Notes: a model not told the origin generated them from the letters alone. A stretch of DNA of 64,000 nt from Ruegeria haliotis (GCF_013377785.1 NZ_JABXWT010000002.1:62001-126000), one strand, 5' to 3'; positions 37,698 to 46,594 are shown, numbered from the stretch's first letter. Translations and numbers: made by a program.

Positions 37698-38709
37698 AAT
37701 TGCTCAATGTGGTTTTGCGGAAAATGGGTGTAAGCCTCTGATTGTAATGCTGAATCGGCGCGTCAGGATTCTCGATCCGTTCCAACATCTGCGTGACTGC
37801 TGCAAGAACCTGTTCTTCGGCATCTTGGCGTATCGTTGATAAGTGGTAAGCACCCCACCCGGCCTGTTCGATGTCGTCGCATCCAACAACCTGCAAATCG
37901 TCGGGAAACCGCGTATTCCAATCGGCGCGCAGCCTGTCCATGACGCCCAGTGCCAACAGATCAGTCGCACAGAAAACACCATCTATATGATCCAGCGACA
38001 GACCAATGTTGCCCGCAATATCATACCCCGCAGCATAGCTTTGGCTGGTTGAGATGAACTCATCGACTTCGATATTTTCAATGCGGCATTTTTCGATGAA
38101 CGCACGCGCACGACCGGTAACTGAATAAGAGGGGATCTGTGGGTGAACAACGGCCAGCCGCCCTGCCCTCGACCGCGTCAACATCGTAAAGGCCAGCTCA
38201 CCGGCTTGCTGGACGTCGATTTGAACAGTATCGGCGATATCCTGATTTTTACCTCTGTTGATCAGCACCAAAGGCATTCGCAGTTTTCGGCATTCTTGAA
38301 TGATTTTTGGCGAAGGTGTGGCCGAGGTCACCATCACGCCCGCCACATTGTAATTCAGCATGACCGAGACCCACTGCCCCACATCATCACCCGGTTCAAC
38401 GGTTAGCAAGATGGGGCGATAGCCATGGCTGATAAATTCCTGCGCCGCTATTCTGACCTGCCGCGACCGGAATGGTGTATCCAGAGACGACGCCACAATG
38501 CCCACTAAATTGGACTGCCGTGTCTGCAACCCTCGCGCCAGAAAATTTACCCTGTAGCCCAGCTCTTCCGCGGCCTTCAGGACCTTTTCGCGGGATTTTT
38601 CCGATATGTTTGCGCCTTCGGTGAAGGCCCGGGATACCATCGATCGCGACACGCCGGCACGCCGGGCCACGTCGAAAGAAGTTACCGGCTTGTTATGATC
38701 GTCAGTCAA
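37690..38709 (-). CDS. LacI-family transcriptional regulator (probable TTG start)
   Basis: The protein of about 339 residues has a LacI helix-turn-helix (TSFDVARRAGVSRSMVSRAF) with the minor-groove hinge helix, then a periplasmic-binding-protein-like sensor domain (NLVGIVASSLDTPF onward; GVFCATDLLALGVMDRL near 250). A TTG at 38709 overlaps the GDPD stop as TTGA and suits a start near the HTH; another TTG at 38733 would add eight residues. It probably represses the operon in which it sits, acting at the twin palindromes upstream of the binding-protein gene. Confidence 0.88.
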   Translation of the reverse strand: MTDDHNKPVTSFDVARRAGVSRSMVSRAFTEGANISEKSREKVLKAAEELGYRVNFLARGLQTRQSNLVGIVASSLDTPFRSRQVRIAAQEFISHGYRPILLTVEPGDDVGQWVSVMLNYNVAGVMVTSATPSPKIIQECRKLRMPLVLINRGKNQDIADTVQIDVQQAGELAFTMLTRSRAGRLAVVHPQIPSYSVTGRARAFIEKCRIENIEVDEFISTSQSYAAGYDIAGNIGLSLDHIDGVFCATDLLALGVMDRLRADWNTRFPDDLQVVGCDDIEQAGWGAYHLSTIRQDAEEQVLAAVTQMLERIENPDAPIQHYNQRLTPIFRKTTLSNYD

Positions 38710-40124
38710 ATCACACCCCCGTTCCGACGGCAAATATCCGCGAAAACAAATGGTTGGTCGAGATTAACCAAATCCGGACCGGCCTTTGCGATCTTTTCCA
38801 GCATCGCCCGGTCGTCGCCCGAATACGCAATCATGATTGGAACGCCACGGCGACGGAGGTCTGGGAAATCGGACCAATCGTCTGCCAGTGTGTATTCGAC
38901 CAACGACGGAGACAGGCTCTCGAGCGTCTCGTCGAGAGTTTCAAAATCCTGCCGGCGCATCATCAGATGTGCCTCGTTCGAAATGGTCCGCATGTCGTGC
39001 AGTGATTGCATCACGAAGGACCAGAAGAACACCCGATCCTGCGTGTCATGGGCCACGACCCGATCCCAAACCAGCTGCGCTGGTGCCGATTTCAGTTCGA
39101 TATACAACTGACCATTGTAGAGTTTGGCCAGGCTCAGCACGTCATCCAGAGTCGGGATTCCTTCATCGACGTAGAAGCTGGAAAACCACTGCCCGGCGCT
39201 GAGAGACTGCAGTTCCGCCAGCGTATGGTCATTCACAGGCCCAGTGCCGTTGGTTGTCCGGTCGAGCGTTGGGTCATGCAGCACGACCAGTTGGTTGTCC
39301 GACGTAACATGCACATCTATTTCGACGTGACTGAAACCAGCGGCGAAACATGCATGCGCTGCAGACAGAGTGTTTTCCGGCGCGATCTTGTTGGCGCCCC
39401 TATGGCAAACCACCTGCAGCCCGTTTTGAAACCGGAGCGGATTCACTAGCTCTGGCCTGTCCGAGCAGATACCCAGTACGGGTTTTTGCCGCAAATCTGC
39501 CATACGGATGGGGTCTTCTTCGTGCCATAGAACCACTTTTTGGTCGTTTGCACGGCAGCGGGCAAAGAACGCTTCATCCAGCATATCCTGCGGACGCTCC
39601 ATCGTTTCCCAGCACAGATGAATGATGTCAGCATCGGCTGAGACCTCGAACGGATCAATACCTACCGGGATCAGGGTCGCGAGCGGATACAGGCATTGGG
39701 CGTCGCGCAGGGCTGCCACAGCACGGGAATCGAACGCCCCCAGGATGGCACGCTCGACCCCTGCCTCTTGCAGCATCTCGGAAACCGCTACAGACGCGGC
39801 CGGGGCCTTGATATCCGCGTAGATGCCGCAGTCGCGGGCCCGCGCCAAGGCGATGACGTCCGAGAACAATGGGGCTTCATTGGTCCCGACCGCAGCGCGA
39901 ACTTCTGTGTAGGACAGCGTGCAGATAGCTCGTCCATCCGCAAGCGCACAGTCGTGAAAGGCGATGATCTGATTATCGTCCGTCAAATGCAGGTCGACTT
40001 CCCACATGTCGGCACCCAGATCGGCGGCCAGTGCAAATGCGTTCAGAGTATTATCCTGCGCATAGGCACTGGCCCCGCGATGCGCGATTGATAAGGGACG
40101 AGAGGGGGTCAACCAGTCCGACAT
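38706..40124 (-). CDS. Double-domain glycerophosphodiester phosphodiesterase
   Basis: The 472-residue protein contains two GDPD domains in tandem. Domain 2 (about 238-470) is complete: H241-R242-G, PE250-NT, E268-x-D270, H283-D and YIE343LK. Domain 1 (about 10-228) keeps H15-R-G, E42-x-D44 and H57-D, but has QDNT and YADIK, aspartates where active enzymes have the metal-binding glutamates. GDPDs split glycerophosphodiesters to glycerol 3-phosphate and an alcohol. It has no signal peptide and so acts in the cytoplasm after import. The start overlaps the ATPase stop (TGATG). Confidence 0.92.
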   Translation of the reverse strand: MSDWLTPSRPLSIAHRGASAYAQDNTLNAFALAADLGADMWEVDLHLTDDNQIIAFHDCALADGRAICTLSYTEVRAAVGTNEAPLFSDVIALARARDCGIYADIKAPAASVAVSEMLQEAGVERAILGAFDSRAVAALRDAQCLYPLATLIPVGIDPFEVSADADIIHLCWETMERPQDMLDEAFFARCRANDQKVVLWHEEDPIRMADLRQKPVLGICSDRPELVNPLRFQNGLQVVCHRGANKIAPENTLSAAHACFAAGFSHVEIDVHVTSDNQLVVLHDPTLDRTTNGTGPVNDHTLAELQSLSAGQWFSSFYVDEGIPTLDDVLSLAKLYNGQLYIELKSAPAQLVWDRVVAHDTQDRVFFWSFVMQSLHDMRTISNEAHLMMRRQDFETLDETLESLSPSLVEYTLADDWSDFPDLRRRGVPIMIAYSGDDRAMLEKIAKAGPDLVNLDQPFVFADICRRNGGVI

Positions 40125-41173
40125 CAGATGCGCGTACCTTCAGGGGTAAAGGCCAAGGCATGATCCGAGGCAATGCCCCAGTTCACGGTCTCACCCAATT
40201 TCAGGCGGCGTCCGGCAGGTTGGATCGAGCGCAGAATCGAGCCGTTGGGCAAGGTGACATTGTACAAATCCTCTCGCCCTTGCGTTTCGACAAAGCTGAT
40301 TTTGCCAGTCAGGCCAATGCCGAATTGAGGACCGAAATACTCGGGCCGAATGCCAAGCTGTACCTGACCGTGAACCTTGGGCTGTAACGCGTCAGAGATG
40401 GCAATACCGCTGTCACCAACCCGGAATTGCCCATCTGCAACTGTTGCGTCAAGGAACGAGATCGGCGGATTGCCCAGGAAACCAGCCACGAATGTATCAA
40501 CCGGATCGTTATACATCTGGTCCGGTTCGCTAAGTTGTATGATCTTGCCGTCTTTCATCAGCGCGATCCGGTCACACATCGACATCGCCTCGACCTGATC
40601 ATGGGTCACGAGGATGGCGGTGATCCCGGTCTCCAACTGAATACGGCGGATTTCCGAGCGCATCTCAAGCCGCAGCTTGGCGTCGAGATTGGCTAGTGGT
40701 TCATCCAACAGCAAAACATCCGGTTGTCTTACCAAAGCCCGCGCCAGCGCCACGCGCTGTTGCTGCCCTCCCGACAATTGCGCCGGGCGGCGGTCCAGCA
40801 ATTCGGGGATGTGCACCAGTTCTGCGATCTCACCCACCTTGCGCGTGATGGTGGCGTTATCCAGTTTCTGCACCCGCAGCGGAAAGGCGATATTCTCGCG
40901 GATATTCATATGCGGGTAGAGCGCATAGTTCTGAAACACCACGCCCACATTACGTTTCTGCGACGGCAAGTTCGACACATCCCGATCGCCGAAATGCAAC
41001 GTACCGCCGTTCATCCGATGGATGCCGCAAATGGTAAACAACGTGGTAGACTTGCCGCAACCCGACGGGCCCAACAGAGCCATCATCTCACCGCTTTCCA
41101 CGGTCAGGTTCAACTCGTCGATGACGGTCAGATTATCGAAGGTTTTGGTGAAACTATTGAGCCTGAGTTGCAT
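40124..41173 (-). CDS. CUT1/UgpC-MalK-type ABC transporter ATP-binding protein
   Basis: The 349-residue ATPase has Walker [10 protein letters not shown] near residue 35, VFQNYALYPHM in the Q loop, signature [15 protein letters not shown] near 133, LLLDEPLANLDAKLR, and the TOBE region near 290-345. This is the MalK/UgpC form used by carbohydrate and glycerol-phosphate importers. It overlaps the permease gene upstream and the phosphodiesterase gene downstream by one base each (TGATG), which points to a tightly coupled operon. Confidence 0.92.
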   Translation of the reverse strand: MQLRLNSFTKTFDNLTVIDELNLTVESGEMMALLGPSGCGKSTTLFTICGIHRMNGGTLHFGDRDVSNLPSQKRNVGVVFQNYALYPHMNIRENIAFPLRVQKLDNATITRKVGEIAELVHIPELLDRRPAQLSGGQQQRVALARALVRQPDVLLLDEPLANLDAKLRLEMRSEIRRIQLETGITAILVTHDQVEAMSMCDRIALMKDGKIIQLSEPDQMYNDPVDTFVAGFLGNPPISFLDATVADGQFRVGDSGIAISDALQPKVHGQVQLGIRPEYFGPQFGIGLTGKISFVETQGREDLYNVTLPNGSILRSIQPAGRRLKLGETVNWGIASDHALAFTPEGTRI

Positions 41174-42000
41174 CAGCCTTTCGAGCCCCCGCCATAAATA
41201 TTCATCAGTTTTTTCTGGAAAGCCAGATAGATCAGGATCACCGGTAGCGCATAGAACAGGCCCACCGATTTGAAGAGGTTGAAGTCAACCTCAAGACTGT
41301 CATCCAACAGGAAGTAGGCCAGATATGTTGACAGAACCTGTGCGTCACTGCCCGGAGCCAGCACCAGCGGCAGGATGAACTCGCTCCACCCCGACAGGAA
41401 GGAAAAGATCAAGAGCGCTGACAAGCCGGGCTGCACTTGCGGCAAAACCAACTTGCGCCAAACCATGAAGCGGCTGGCTCCGTCCTGCACACCCGCCATC
41501 TCGATCTCCCATGGGACGGTGTCATAGAACCCTTTCATCACCCAGATGCCAAAGGGCAGCTCCAGCGCCGCCTTGACCATGATCACACCGATCAAAGTGT
41601 CGAATAGGCCCAGAAATTGCAGGATCAGAAAGATCGCGATGATCAGGGTGATGGTTGGGAAGGCGTGCAGGATGATGACGCCTGCCAGAAAGAACCGCCG
41701 CGCTGGGAAGTTCAGCCGCGACAGTGCATAGGCCGATGTCAAGGAGGTGGCGCAGACGATGGCCGCTGTAGACCCGGCGAAGATAAACGTGTTGATTGTC
41801 GCGATCCAAACCGACCCGCGCCCGGTGGTGTCGTCCCATAGAAACCGCCAGTGGTGGAATGTGAATTCCGACGGGATCAAACTTCCAGGCTCGGCGTCAG
41901 TGATCGAATCCACTAATGTAAAGGCGTACATGACCACCAGCGGCAGCGACAGGATCGTCAGCAGCGCAATAACCGGAAGCGAGCGAAAGTTCGATGTCAT
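41173..42000 (-). CDS. CUT1-type ABC transporter permease (MalG-like)
   Basis: The 275-residue protein has six predicted membrane spans and the inner-face EAA loop EIEMAGVQDGASRFMVWRKLVLPQVQPGL (core GxxDGAxxxxxxxxIxLP), which docks on the ATPase. It is the second permease of a sugar-type importer. It follows the first permease by ten bases and its stop overlaps the ATPase start. Confidence 0.92.
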   Translation of the reverse strand: MTSNFRSLPVIALLTILSLPLVVMYAFTLVDSITDAEPGSLIPSEFTFHHWRFLWDDTTGRGSVWIATINTFIFAGSTAAIVCATSLTSAYALSRLNFPARRFFLAGVIILHAFPTITLIIAIFLILQFLGLFDTLIGVIMVKAALELPFGIWVMKGFYDTVPWEIEMAGVQDGASRFMVWRKLVLPQVQPGLSALLIFSFLSGWSEFILPLVLAPGSDAQVLSTYLAYFLLDDSLEVDFNLFKSVGLFYALPVILIYLAFQKKLMNIYGGGSKG

Positions 42001-42010
42001 AACAAGGCCC

Positions 42011-43312
42011 CTATTGCTCGATCCGCGGCTTGGCCACGAGGTCTTTGAAATTGAAGAAGCGCAGGTAGAGGAAACTGGTCACAATGCCGATCACCACCAG
42101 CACCAGCGCATAGGCCGCGCCCAGACCGTATTGCAGATTGCCGCCATAGTTGTTCAGTGCGGTATGATAAGCCGCCAACGCCCAAACCTCGGTCGCTCCG
42201 CCGGGCCCGCCATCAGTGGCCAGCAGGATGTATTCGAACGAAGTCAGCAGAGACAGGGTCTGATAGGATGAGGTGAACAGGATCGGCCAGCGCAGTTGCG
42301 GCAGGATGATGTATCGGATCTGTTGCCAGCGATTGGCCCCGTCCACTTCGGACGCATAGAGCATCGAGGCGGGGATCGTCTTGATTGCAGATGAGAACAG
42401 GATCATCCCCAATGATGCACCGACAAATCCGTTGATCAGGATAACCACGATCCACGCGTTTGTTGCTGTGTCCAGCATCCAGTTACGCGGCGCCATGCCA
42501 AACAAGCTCATGAAAGACGAAATGATGCCGGTATCCCAAGTCAACCAGTACCACATCAACACATAAAGAACTGGCGGTAGAATGCGCGGCAAGAACCAGA
42601 TGGTGCGGAAGGTGTTGGCGATGGTGGGCGGCAGGTAGAACGTAGAGATCGCCAGAAATAGGCCAAAGCCCACATTGAAACTGAGCGTCAATACTACGTA
42701 GAATAATGTGTTCATCGCATAGCGCCATGAACTGTCGAGCGAGAACAGCAGCTTCATATTCTCAGTGGTCCAGACCCAGCCGGTATAGGCCTCTTTGACC
42801 AAAATCTTCTGATCCGCGTCCGGTACTCCGGCAGCCGACAGGGCGGTGACGAACTCATCCCTGGTCTGGAAACGGTCATCCATGACGCTGGTCTTGAACA
42901 GCTCGGCCAATGCCTTACGGTCGCGCGTCGACCGAATGCGATTGTCGCGTAAGTCCTTCAACGCACGCTCCATGTCACGGCGCGAGTCGAATTGCGCGCC
43001 TGCATGCAGTCTGGCCAATTCATCCGCTGTCGCCTGATCGCGCGTTTCGGCCAGTCGAGCCAATCCGGCCTCGTCGATCAGGTAGCCGGAATTCTCAAGC
43101 GTCTCATAAGTGCTGTCCGACAATTCGCTGGATTTCAGTCCGCGCAGGTCAGATTGAGTCAGCAGGTACTCGCCCCCGGTGATTCCCGTCGACGTGGACA
43201 TGTTGGTGAAGGCGAAGAACACCGTCAGGATGACCGGGGCCAGAAAGAACAGCGTCACCACGATCATCGCGGGCGCAAGAAATCCGAACCCAAGCGCATT
43301 GAAACGGGGCAT
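42011..43312 (-). CDS. CUT1-type ABC transporter permease (MalF-like, large periplasmic insert)
   Basis: The 433-residue protein is about 130-140 residues longer than a usual permease of this class. The extra part, roughly residues 42-185, lies after the first membrane span and is charged and helical, so it should be a periplasmic domain like the P2 loop of MalF. The rest holds the membrane core with the EAA loop (ASEVDGANRWQQIRYIILPQL near 330). It pairs with the MalG-like permease. The insert may help the binding protein dock. Confidence 0.9.
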   Translation of the reverse strand: MPRFNALGFGFLAPAMIVVTLFFLAPVILTVFFAFTNMSTSTGITGGEYLLTQSDLRGLKSSELSDSTYETLENSGYLIDEAGLARLAETRDQATADELARLHAGAQFDSRRDMERALKDLRDNRIRSTRDRKALAELFKTSVMDDRFQTRDEFVTALSAAGVPDADQKILVKEAYTGWVWTTENMKLLFSLDSSWRYAMNTLFYVVLTLSFNVGFGLFLAISTFYLPPTIANTFRTIWFLPRILPPVLYVLMWYWLTWDTGIISSFMSLFGMAPRNWMLDTATNAWIVVILINGFVGASLGMILFSSAIKTIPASMLYASEVDGANRWQQIRYIILPQLRWPILFTSSYQTLSLLTSFEYILLATDGGPGGATEVWALAAYHTALNNYGGNLQYGLGAAYALVLVVIGIVTSFLYLRFFNFKDLVAKPRIEQ

Positions 43313-43374
43313 TGCAATCTCCGAGAAAAGGATGGCCGGGGCAAGACGCCTGCCCCGGCCGGTTGGGAGTGATC

Positions 43375-44727
43375 TTACTGGACGATAAGGTTGTCGCCCA
43401 GCTTGGCGGTCAATTCGGCCTCAAGCTCGGCCACTGCGTCAGTCGGAGATTTCACACCGGTCCAGGCTGCCTCAAGCCCCTTGAACATGGCTTCCGAGAA
43501 AGCACCATAATCTAGGTTGTTCGGCTGTGCATTGGCGTTGATCAACAGACGTTCGGTTGCTTCTGATGCCCATCGGTCGTTGGCGTACAACTCGATATTG
43601 GATTGCTGTTGACCAATTCCCAAGTGCGCTGATTTGATCGCGTGCAGTGAGTTCAGGCGCGGTTCTGATGCGATCTTGACCAGTTGCGCTGCGATTTCCT
43701 CGTGATCGTCATTTTCCTGATCGGTAACGAGGTAAACCAACGGATGCGTGATCGTATTGGCGCGACCGGTTTCGTTACCCGCCGGGATCAATGAGAATTC
43801 GATGGTGCCGAAGAAATCGTCATTGCCTTCTTTGCCGGTATAACGTGCATAGTGCCAGGTGCCACCATGCCAGGTCGCCGCCTTGCCATTGGCCACTTCG
43901 CTGTACCACTGGCCCCAATCGGTGCCCAGATGGTTCTTGCGTGTGATGCCCGCATCAACCGCATCGGCAAAGAACTGATAGAATGCCTCCATCGAGGCTT
44001 TGTCGAGGACCAGTTTACCGGTTTCGGGGTCCTGCAATGTGCCGCCGAACGACTGATAGAACTGACCCCAATCCGGGCCGTTGGACGGGCGCGGATAGAA
44101 GCCATACCCTTCTTGGACCAGCCCCATATCGACTGCTTTCTTCCCATCAGCCAGAACATCCTGCAGGGTATATTCGCCCGCGGCAACTTTGTCAGGTAGT
44201 GCCGCGATGTCCTCGTCGGAATACCCGATGCCCCGCATGGTGTCCTTCCAGAAGAAGAACGGGCGGCTTTCGGCATCCTGTGGCAGACCCCACTGAATGC
44301 CGTTATACGCGGCGATCTCCAGCAGGTTCGGATAGATATCGTTCAATGGCCAGGCGTCGAAATCCAGATAGTCTTCGGCTGGAACGATGTATCCCGCCTG
44401 GCTCCAGGGGGCGATGTCCAGATGGCTGGTGACCACAATGTTCGGTGCTTTGCCCGCCTCTGCCGCCAGCGTCACGCCTTGCTTGAACTCTTCCCAACCG
44501 CCAAAGTCACGCTTGCCTTCGACCGTGATATTCAGGTCGCGGCCCTCGATGGCGGCTTCACGCTCGAGCATGTCAGCGGCGATCTCGATCGCATCGATAC
44601 GATAGGCATCCGCATCATTCGAACCACCCGCCCAAACTGTGATGGTGACGTCTTCGGCCAGTACCGGCGCAGCCAGAGCGCTAAACAGAAGCACGGCGGT
44701 CGTGCGTTTAAGCATAGATGTGGTCAT
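43375..44727 (-). CDS. Extracellular solute-binding protein, CUT1/UgpB-MalE type
   Basis: The 450-residue product has a signal peptide (MTTSMLKRTTAVLLFSALAA, likely cut after VLA near residue 24). The mature chain begins EDVTITVWAGGSNDADAYR, the opening of family 1 solute-binding proteins. Conserved ligand-side tryptophans occur (ATWHGGTWHYARY near 285). The start ATG at 44727 follows AAGGGGATC; the frame is open upstream through the operator but not plausible there. It is the first gene of the operon, and the ligand is unknown; the operon suggests a glycerophosphodiester or polyol. Confidence 0.9.
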   Translation of the reverse strand: MTTSMLKRTTAVLLFSALAAPVLAEDVTITVWAGGSNDADAYRIDAIEIAADMLEREAAIEGRDLNITVEGKRDFGGWEEFKQGVTLAAEAGKAPNIVVTSHLDIAPWSQAGYIVPAEDYLDFDAWPLNDIYPNLLEIAAYNGIQWGLPQDAESRPFFFWKDTMRGIGYSDEDIAALPDKVAAGEYTLQDVLADGKKAVDMGLVQEGYGFYPRPSNGPDWGQFYQSFGGTLQDPETGKLVLDKASMEAFYQFFADAVDAGITRKNHLGTDWGQWYSEVANGKAATWHGGTWHYARYTGKEGNDDFFGTIEFSLIPAGNETGRANTITHPLVYLVTDQENDDHEEIAAQLVKIASEPRLNSLHAIKSAHLGIGQQQSNIELYANDRWASEATERLLINANAQPNNLDYGAFSEAMFKGLEAAWTGVKSPTDAVAELEAELTAKLGDNLIVQ

Positions 44728-44758
44728 GGATGATCCCCTTTTGATCGACACGCACAAC

Positions 44759-44773
44759 TTGAACACGTGTGCA
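44759..44773. promoter_or_regulatory. LacI-type operator 1 (TTGAACACGTGTGCA)
   Basis: The palindrome TG[A/C]ACAC-GTGT[G/T]CA has the central CG of LacI-family sites. It lies 32 bases before the binding-protein start and at the predicted transcription start. An identical 15-base copy occurs at 44931-44945. Confidence 0.7.
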
Positions 44774-44780
44774 TTCACTG

Positions 44781-44812
44781 ATTATCCTCACTTCATGTAA
44801 CCAGTGTGACAA
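44781..44812 (-). promoter_or_regulatory. Candidate PHO-box promoter of the GDPD/ABC operon
   Basis: On the minus strand TTGTCAC-ACTG-GTTACAT (44812-44795) resembles a PHO box (two 7-mers, 4-base spacer; 5 of 7 and 4 of 7 matches to CTGTCAT). GATAAT (44786-44781) is a -10 after 8 bases. The -35 is otherwise poor, as expected for an activated promoter. The match is moderate only. Confidence 0.4.
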
Positions 44813-44930
44813 ATACCTATTTTCACCCTACTACTTCCGAAAACCTTCAAATTTTGACGATCCTGTCGATTGTCGAAAAAGTTGTGTTGTGATGAGTGAA
44901 AACTGGTTGCCTTCCTCCTGCGTTCAAATC

Positions 44931-44945
44931 TTGAACACGTGTGCA
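44931..44945. promoter_or_regulatory. LacI-type operator 2 (TTGAACACGTGTGCA)
   Basis: This is an exact copy of the operator at 44759-44773, 172 bases further upstream. Paired sites at this distance allow a repressor tetramer to loop the DNA. Confidence 0.65.
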
Positions 44946-45052
44946 ATTTTGTCAACAAGTTTTCATGACTATCGCGAGCAAGCGAAATGAAGGGCACAAG
45001 GATCAGACGTTTGCGGCGACATCGAAACACACCCAAACAGCAATATCTGGAT

Positions 45053-45108
45053 GTTTGCAGTGGTCGGTCAATGTTGACCACAGGCCATCACTGACGGGCA
45101 CTGCAAAC
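45053..45108. repeat. Structured inverted repeat GTTTGCAGTG ... CACTGCAAAC
   Basis: GTTTGCAGTG (45053-45062) and CACTGCAAAC (45099-45108) are perfect 10-base arms. Between them lies GGTCA-ATGT-TGACC (45066-45079). The element sits in the 506-base gap between the ABC operon and gcdH, where I see no gene. It could be an operator or a structured RNA. Confidence 0.45.
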
Positions 45109-45129
45109 CCTACCAACAGACGCAACACA

Positions 45130-45164
45130 TAAAACGCCGCATCCACTTAAACGCAGACGCGGCG
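45130..45164 (-). terminator. Terminator after glutaryl-CoA dehydrogenase gene
   Basis: On the minus strand CGCCGCGTC (45164-45156) pairs with GATGCGGCG (45143-45135), one G-U pair, followed by TTTT. A second hairpin, GTTCCCA/TGGGAAC (45200-45217), lies nearer the stop codon. Confidence 0.6.
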
Positions 45165-45233
45165 AATCAGCACTCTGATTTGATTGCATTGTGGTCGATG
45201 TTCCCAAGGCTGGGAACACCCGGCAACGGCGGG

Positions 45234-46463
45234 TTAGAAAAACGCCTGAAGTCCCGTTTGCGCCCGCCCCAGGATCAGCGCATGGACATCATGAGTTCCC
45301 TCATATGTATTCACGGTCTCTAGGTTGACCATGTGACGTATCACTTGGAACTCCAGCGAAATTCCGTTTCCGCCATGCATATCGCGCGCCATCCGCGCGA
45401 TATCCAACGCTTTGCCGCAATTGTTGCGCTTGATGATCGACACCATTTCCGGCGCCGCTTCGGCCTGATCCATCAGACGCCCCACACGCAGGCTCGCTTG
45501 CAGGCCCAGAGCGATCTCGGACTGCATGTCCGCCAACTTACGCTGATACAGCTGAGTCTGTGCCAAGGGCCGATTGAACTGCTTGCGGTCCAGACCGTAT
45601 TGCAATGAGGCGTGCCAGCAGCATTCCGCAGCCCCCATCACGCCCCAACTGATGCCATAACGGGCGCGGTTCAGACAGCCAAACGGTCCTTTGAGGCCCT
45701 GAACATGAGGCAGCAAGGCGCCCTCGTCCACTTCGACGCCGTCCAGCACGATTTCTCCGGTAATCGAGGCGCGCAGACTAAGCTTGTTTTCGATCTTCGG
45801 CGCGCTCAGGCCTTTTTGCCCCTTGTCCAGAACAAAGCCCCTGATCTTGCCGTCATGCGCGTCTGATTTGGCCCAGATCACAAACACGTCCGCTATCGGC
45901 GCGTTCGAGATCCACATCTTGGTACCCGTCAGCCGGTAGCCGCCATCGATCTTTTCGGCCCGGGTTTTCATCCCTGCCGGGTCTGATCCCGCATCCGCTT
46001 CGGTCAGGCCGAAACAACCAATCCATTCGCCGCTGGCCAGTTTCGGCAGGTATTTCTGTCGCTGTTCTTCGGTGCCGTATGCATAAATCGGATACATGAC
46101 CAGAGAGCTTTGCACCGACATCATCGAGCGATAGCCGGAATCCACCCGCTCGACCTCACGCGCGACCAGGCCATAGGACACATAGCCCGCGCCGATACCA
46201 CCATATTCCTCGGGGATCGTGGTGCCCAGCAGGCCCATTTCACCCATCTCGCGAAAAATCTCGGGATCTGTTTCTTCGTTCTGAAACGCCTCGGTCACAC
46301 GTGGTTGCAGCTTTTCCTGCGCATAGGCCCGTGCGCTGTCGGTGATCATCCGCTCGTCTTCGTTCAGTTGATCGGACAACCGGAACGGATCATCCCACGC
46401 AAACGTACCCAGATCAGGAGCATCCTTGGCGCGCAAGGTTGGTTTAGTGTCGGGGGCATTCAT
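45234..46463 (-). CDS. gcdH: Glutaryl-CoA dehydrogenase
   Basis: The 409-residue acyl-CoA dehydrogenase has the GcdH pattern: [13 protein letters not shown] near residue 149 (FAD side), [22 protein letters not shown] near 270 and the end [25 protein letters not shown], where the Glu of TYEGT is the catalytic base. GcdH oxidises and decarboxylates glutaryl-CoA to crotonyl-CoA in lysine and tryptophan breakdown. It lies alone between the phosphate regulon and the ABC operon. Confidence 0.92.
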   Translation of the reverse strand: MNAPDTKPTLRAKDAPDLGTFAWDDPFRLSDQLNEDERMITDSARAYAQEKLQPRVTEAFQNEETDPEIFREMGEMGLLGTTIPEEYGGIGAGYVSYGLVAREVERVDSGYRSMMSVQSSLVMYPIYAYGTEEQRQKYLPKLASGEWIGCFGLTEADAGSDPAGMKTRAEKIDGGYRLTGTKMWISNAPIADVFVIWAKSDAHDGKIRGFVLDKGQKGLSAPKIENKLSLRASITGEIVLDGVEVDEGALLPHVQGLKGPFGCLNRARYGISWGVMGAAECCWHASLQYGLDRKQFNRPLAQTQLYQRKLADMQSEIALGLQASLRVGRLMDQAEAAPEMVSIIKRNNCGKALDIARMARDMHGGNGISLEFQVIRHMVNLETVNTYEGTHDVHALILGRAQTGLQAFF

Positions 46464-46594
46464 GGTGTGTCTCCGGTCTGTCAGCTTCGCTGCAACCTAA
46501 CGTGGGGCTGCTGCGAAAAACAGCAAGAGTTTCGCAGCGGACCATGAGTAAATCTCATAGCCAGGCACTTTGCGCACAAGTCCCCTGCCCAGCC

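Noticed and set aside
44948..44970. Second PHO-box-like sequence further upstream (minus-strand TAGTCAT-GAAAA-CTTGTTG)
   Set aside because: The first half looks acceptable, but the second half does not match at the 11-base step and no -10 follows.
45053..45108. CRISPR-like or riboswitch element
   Set aside because: There is only one inverted repeat, no repeat-spacer periodicity, and it does not match a riboswitch class that I can recognise.
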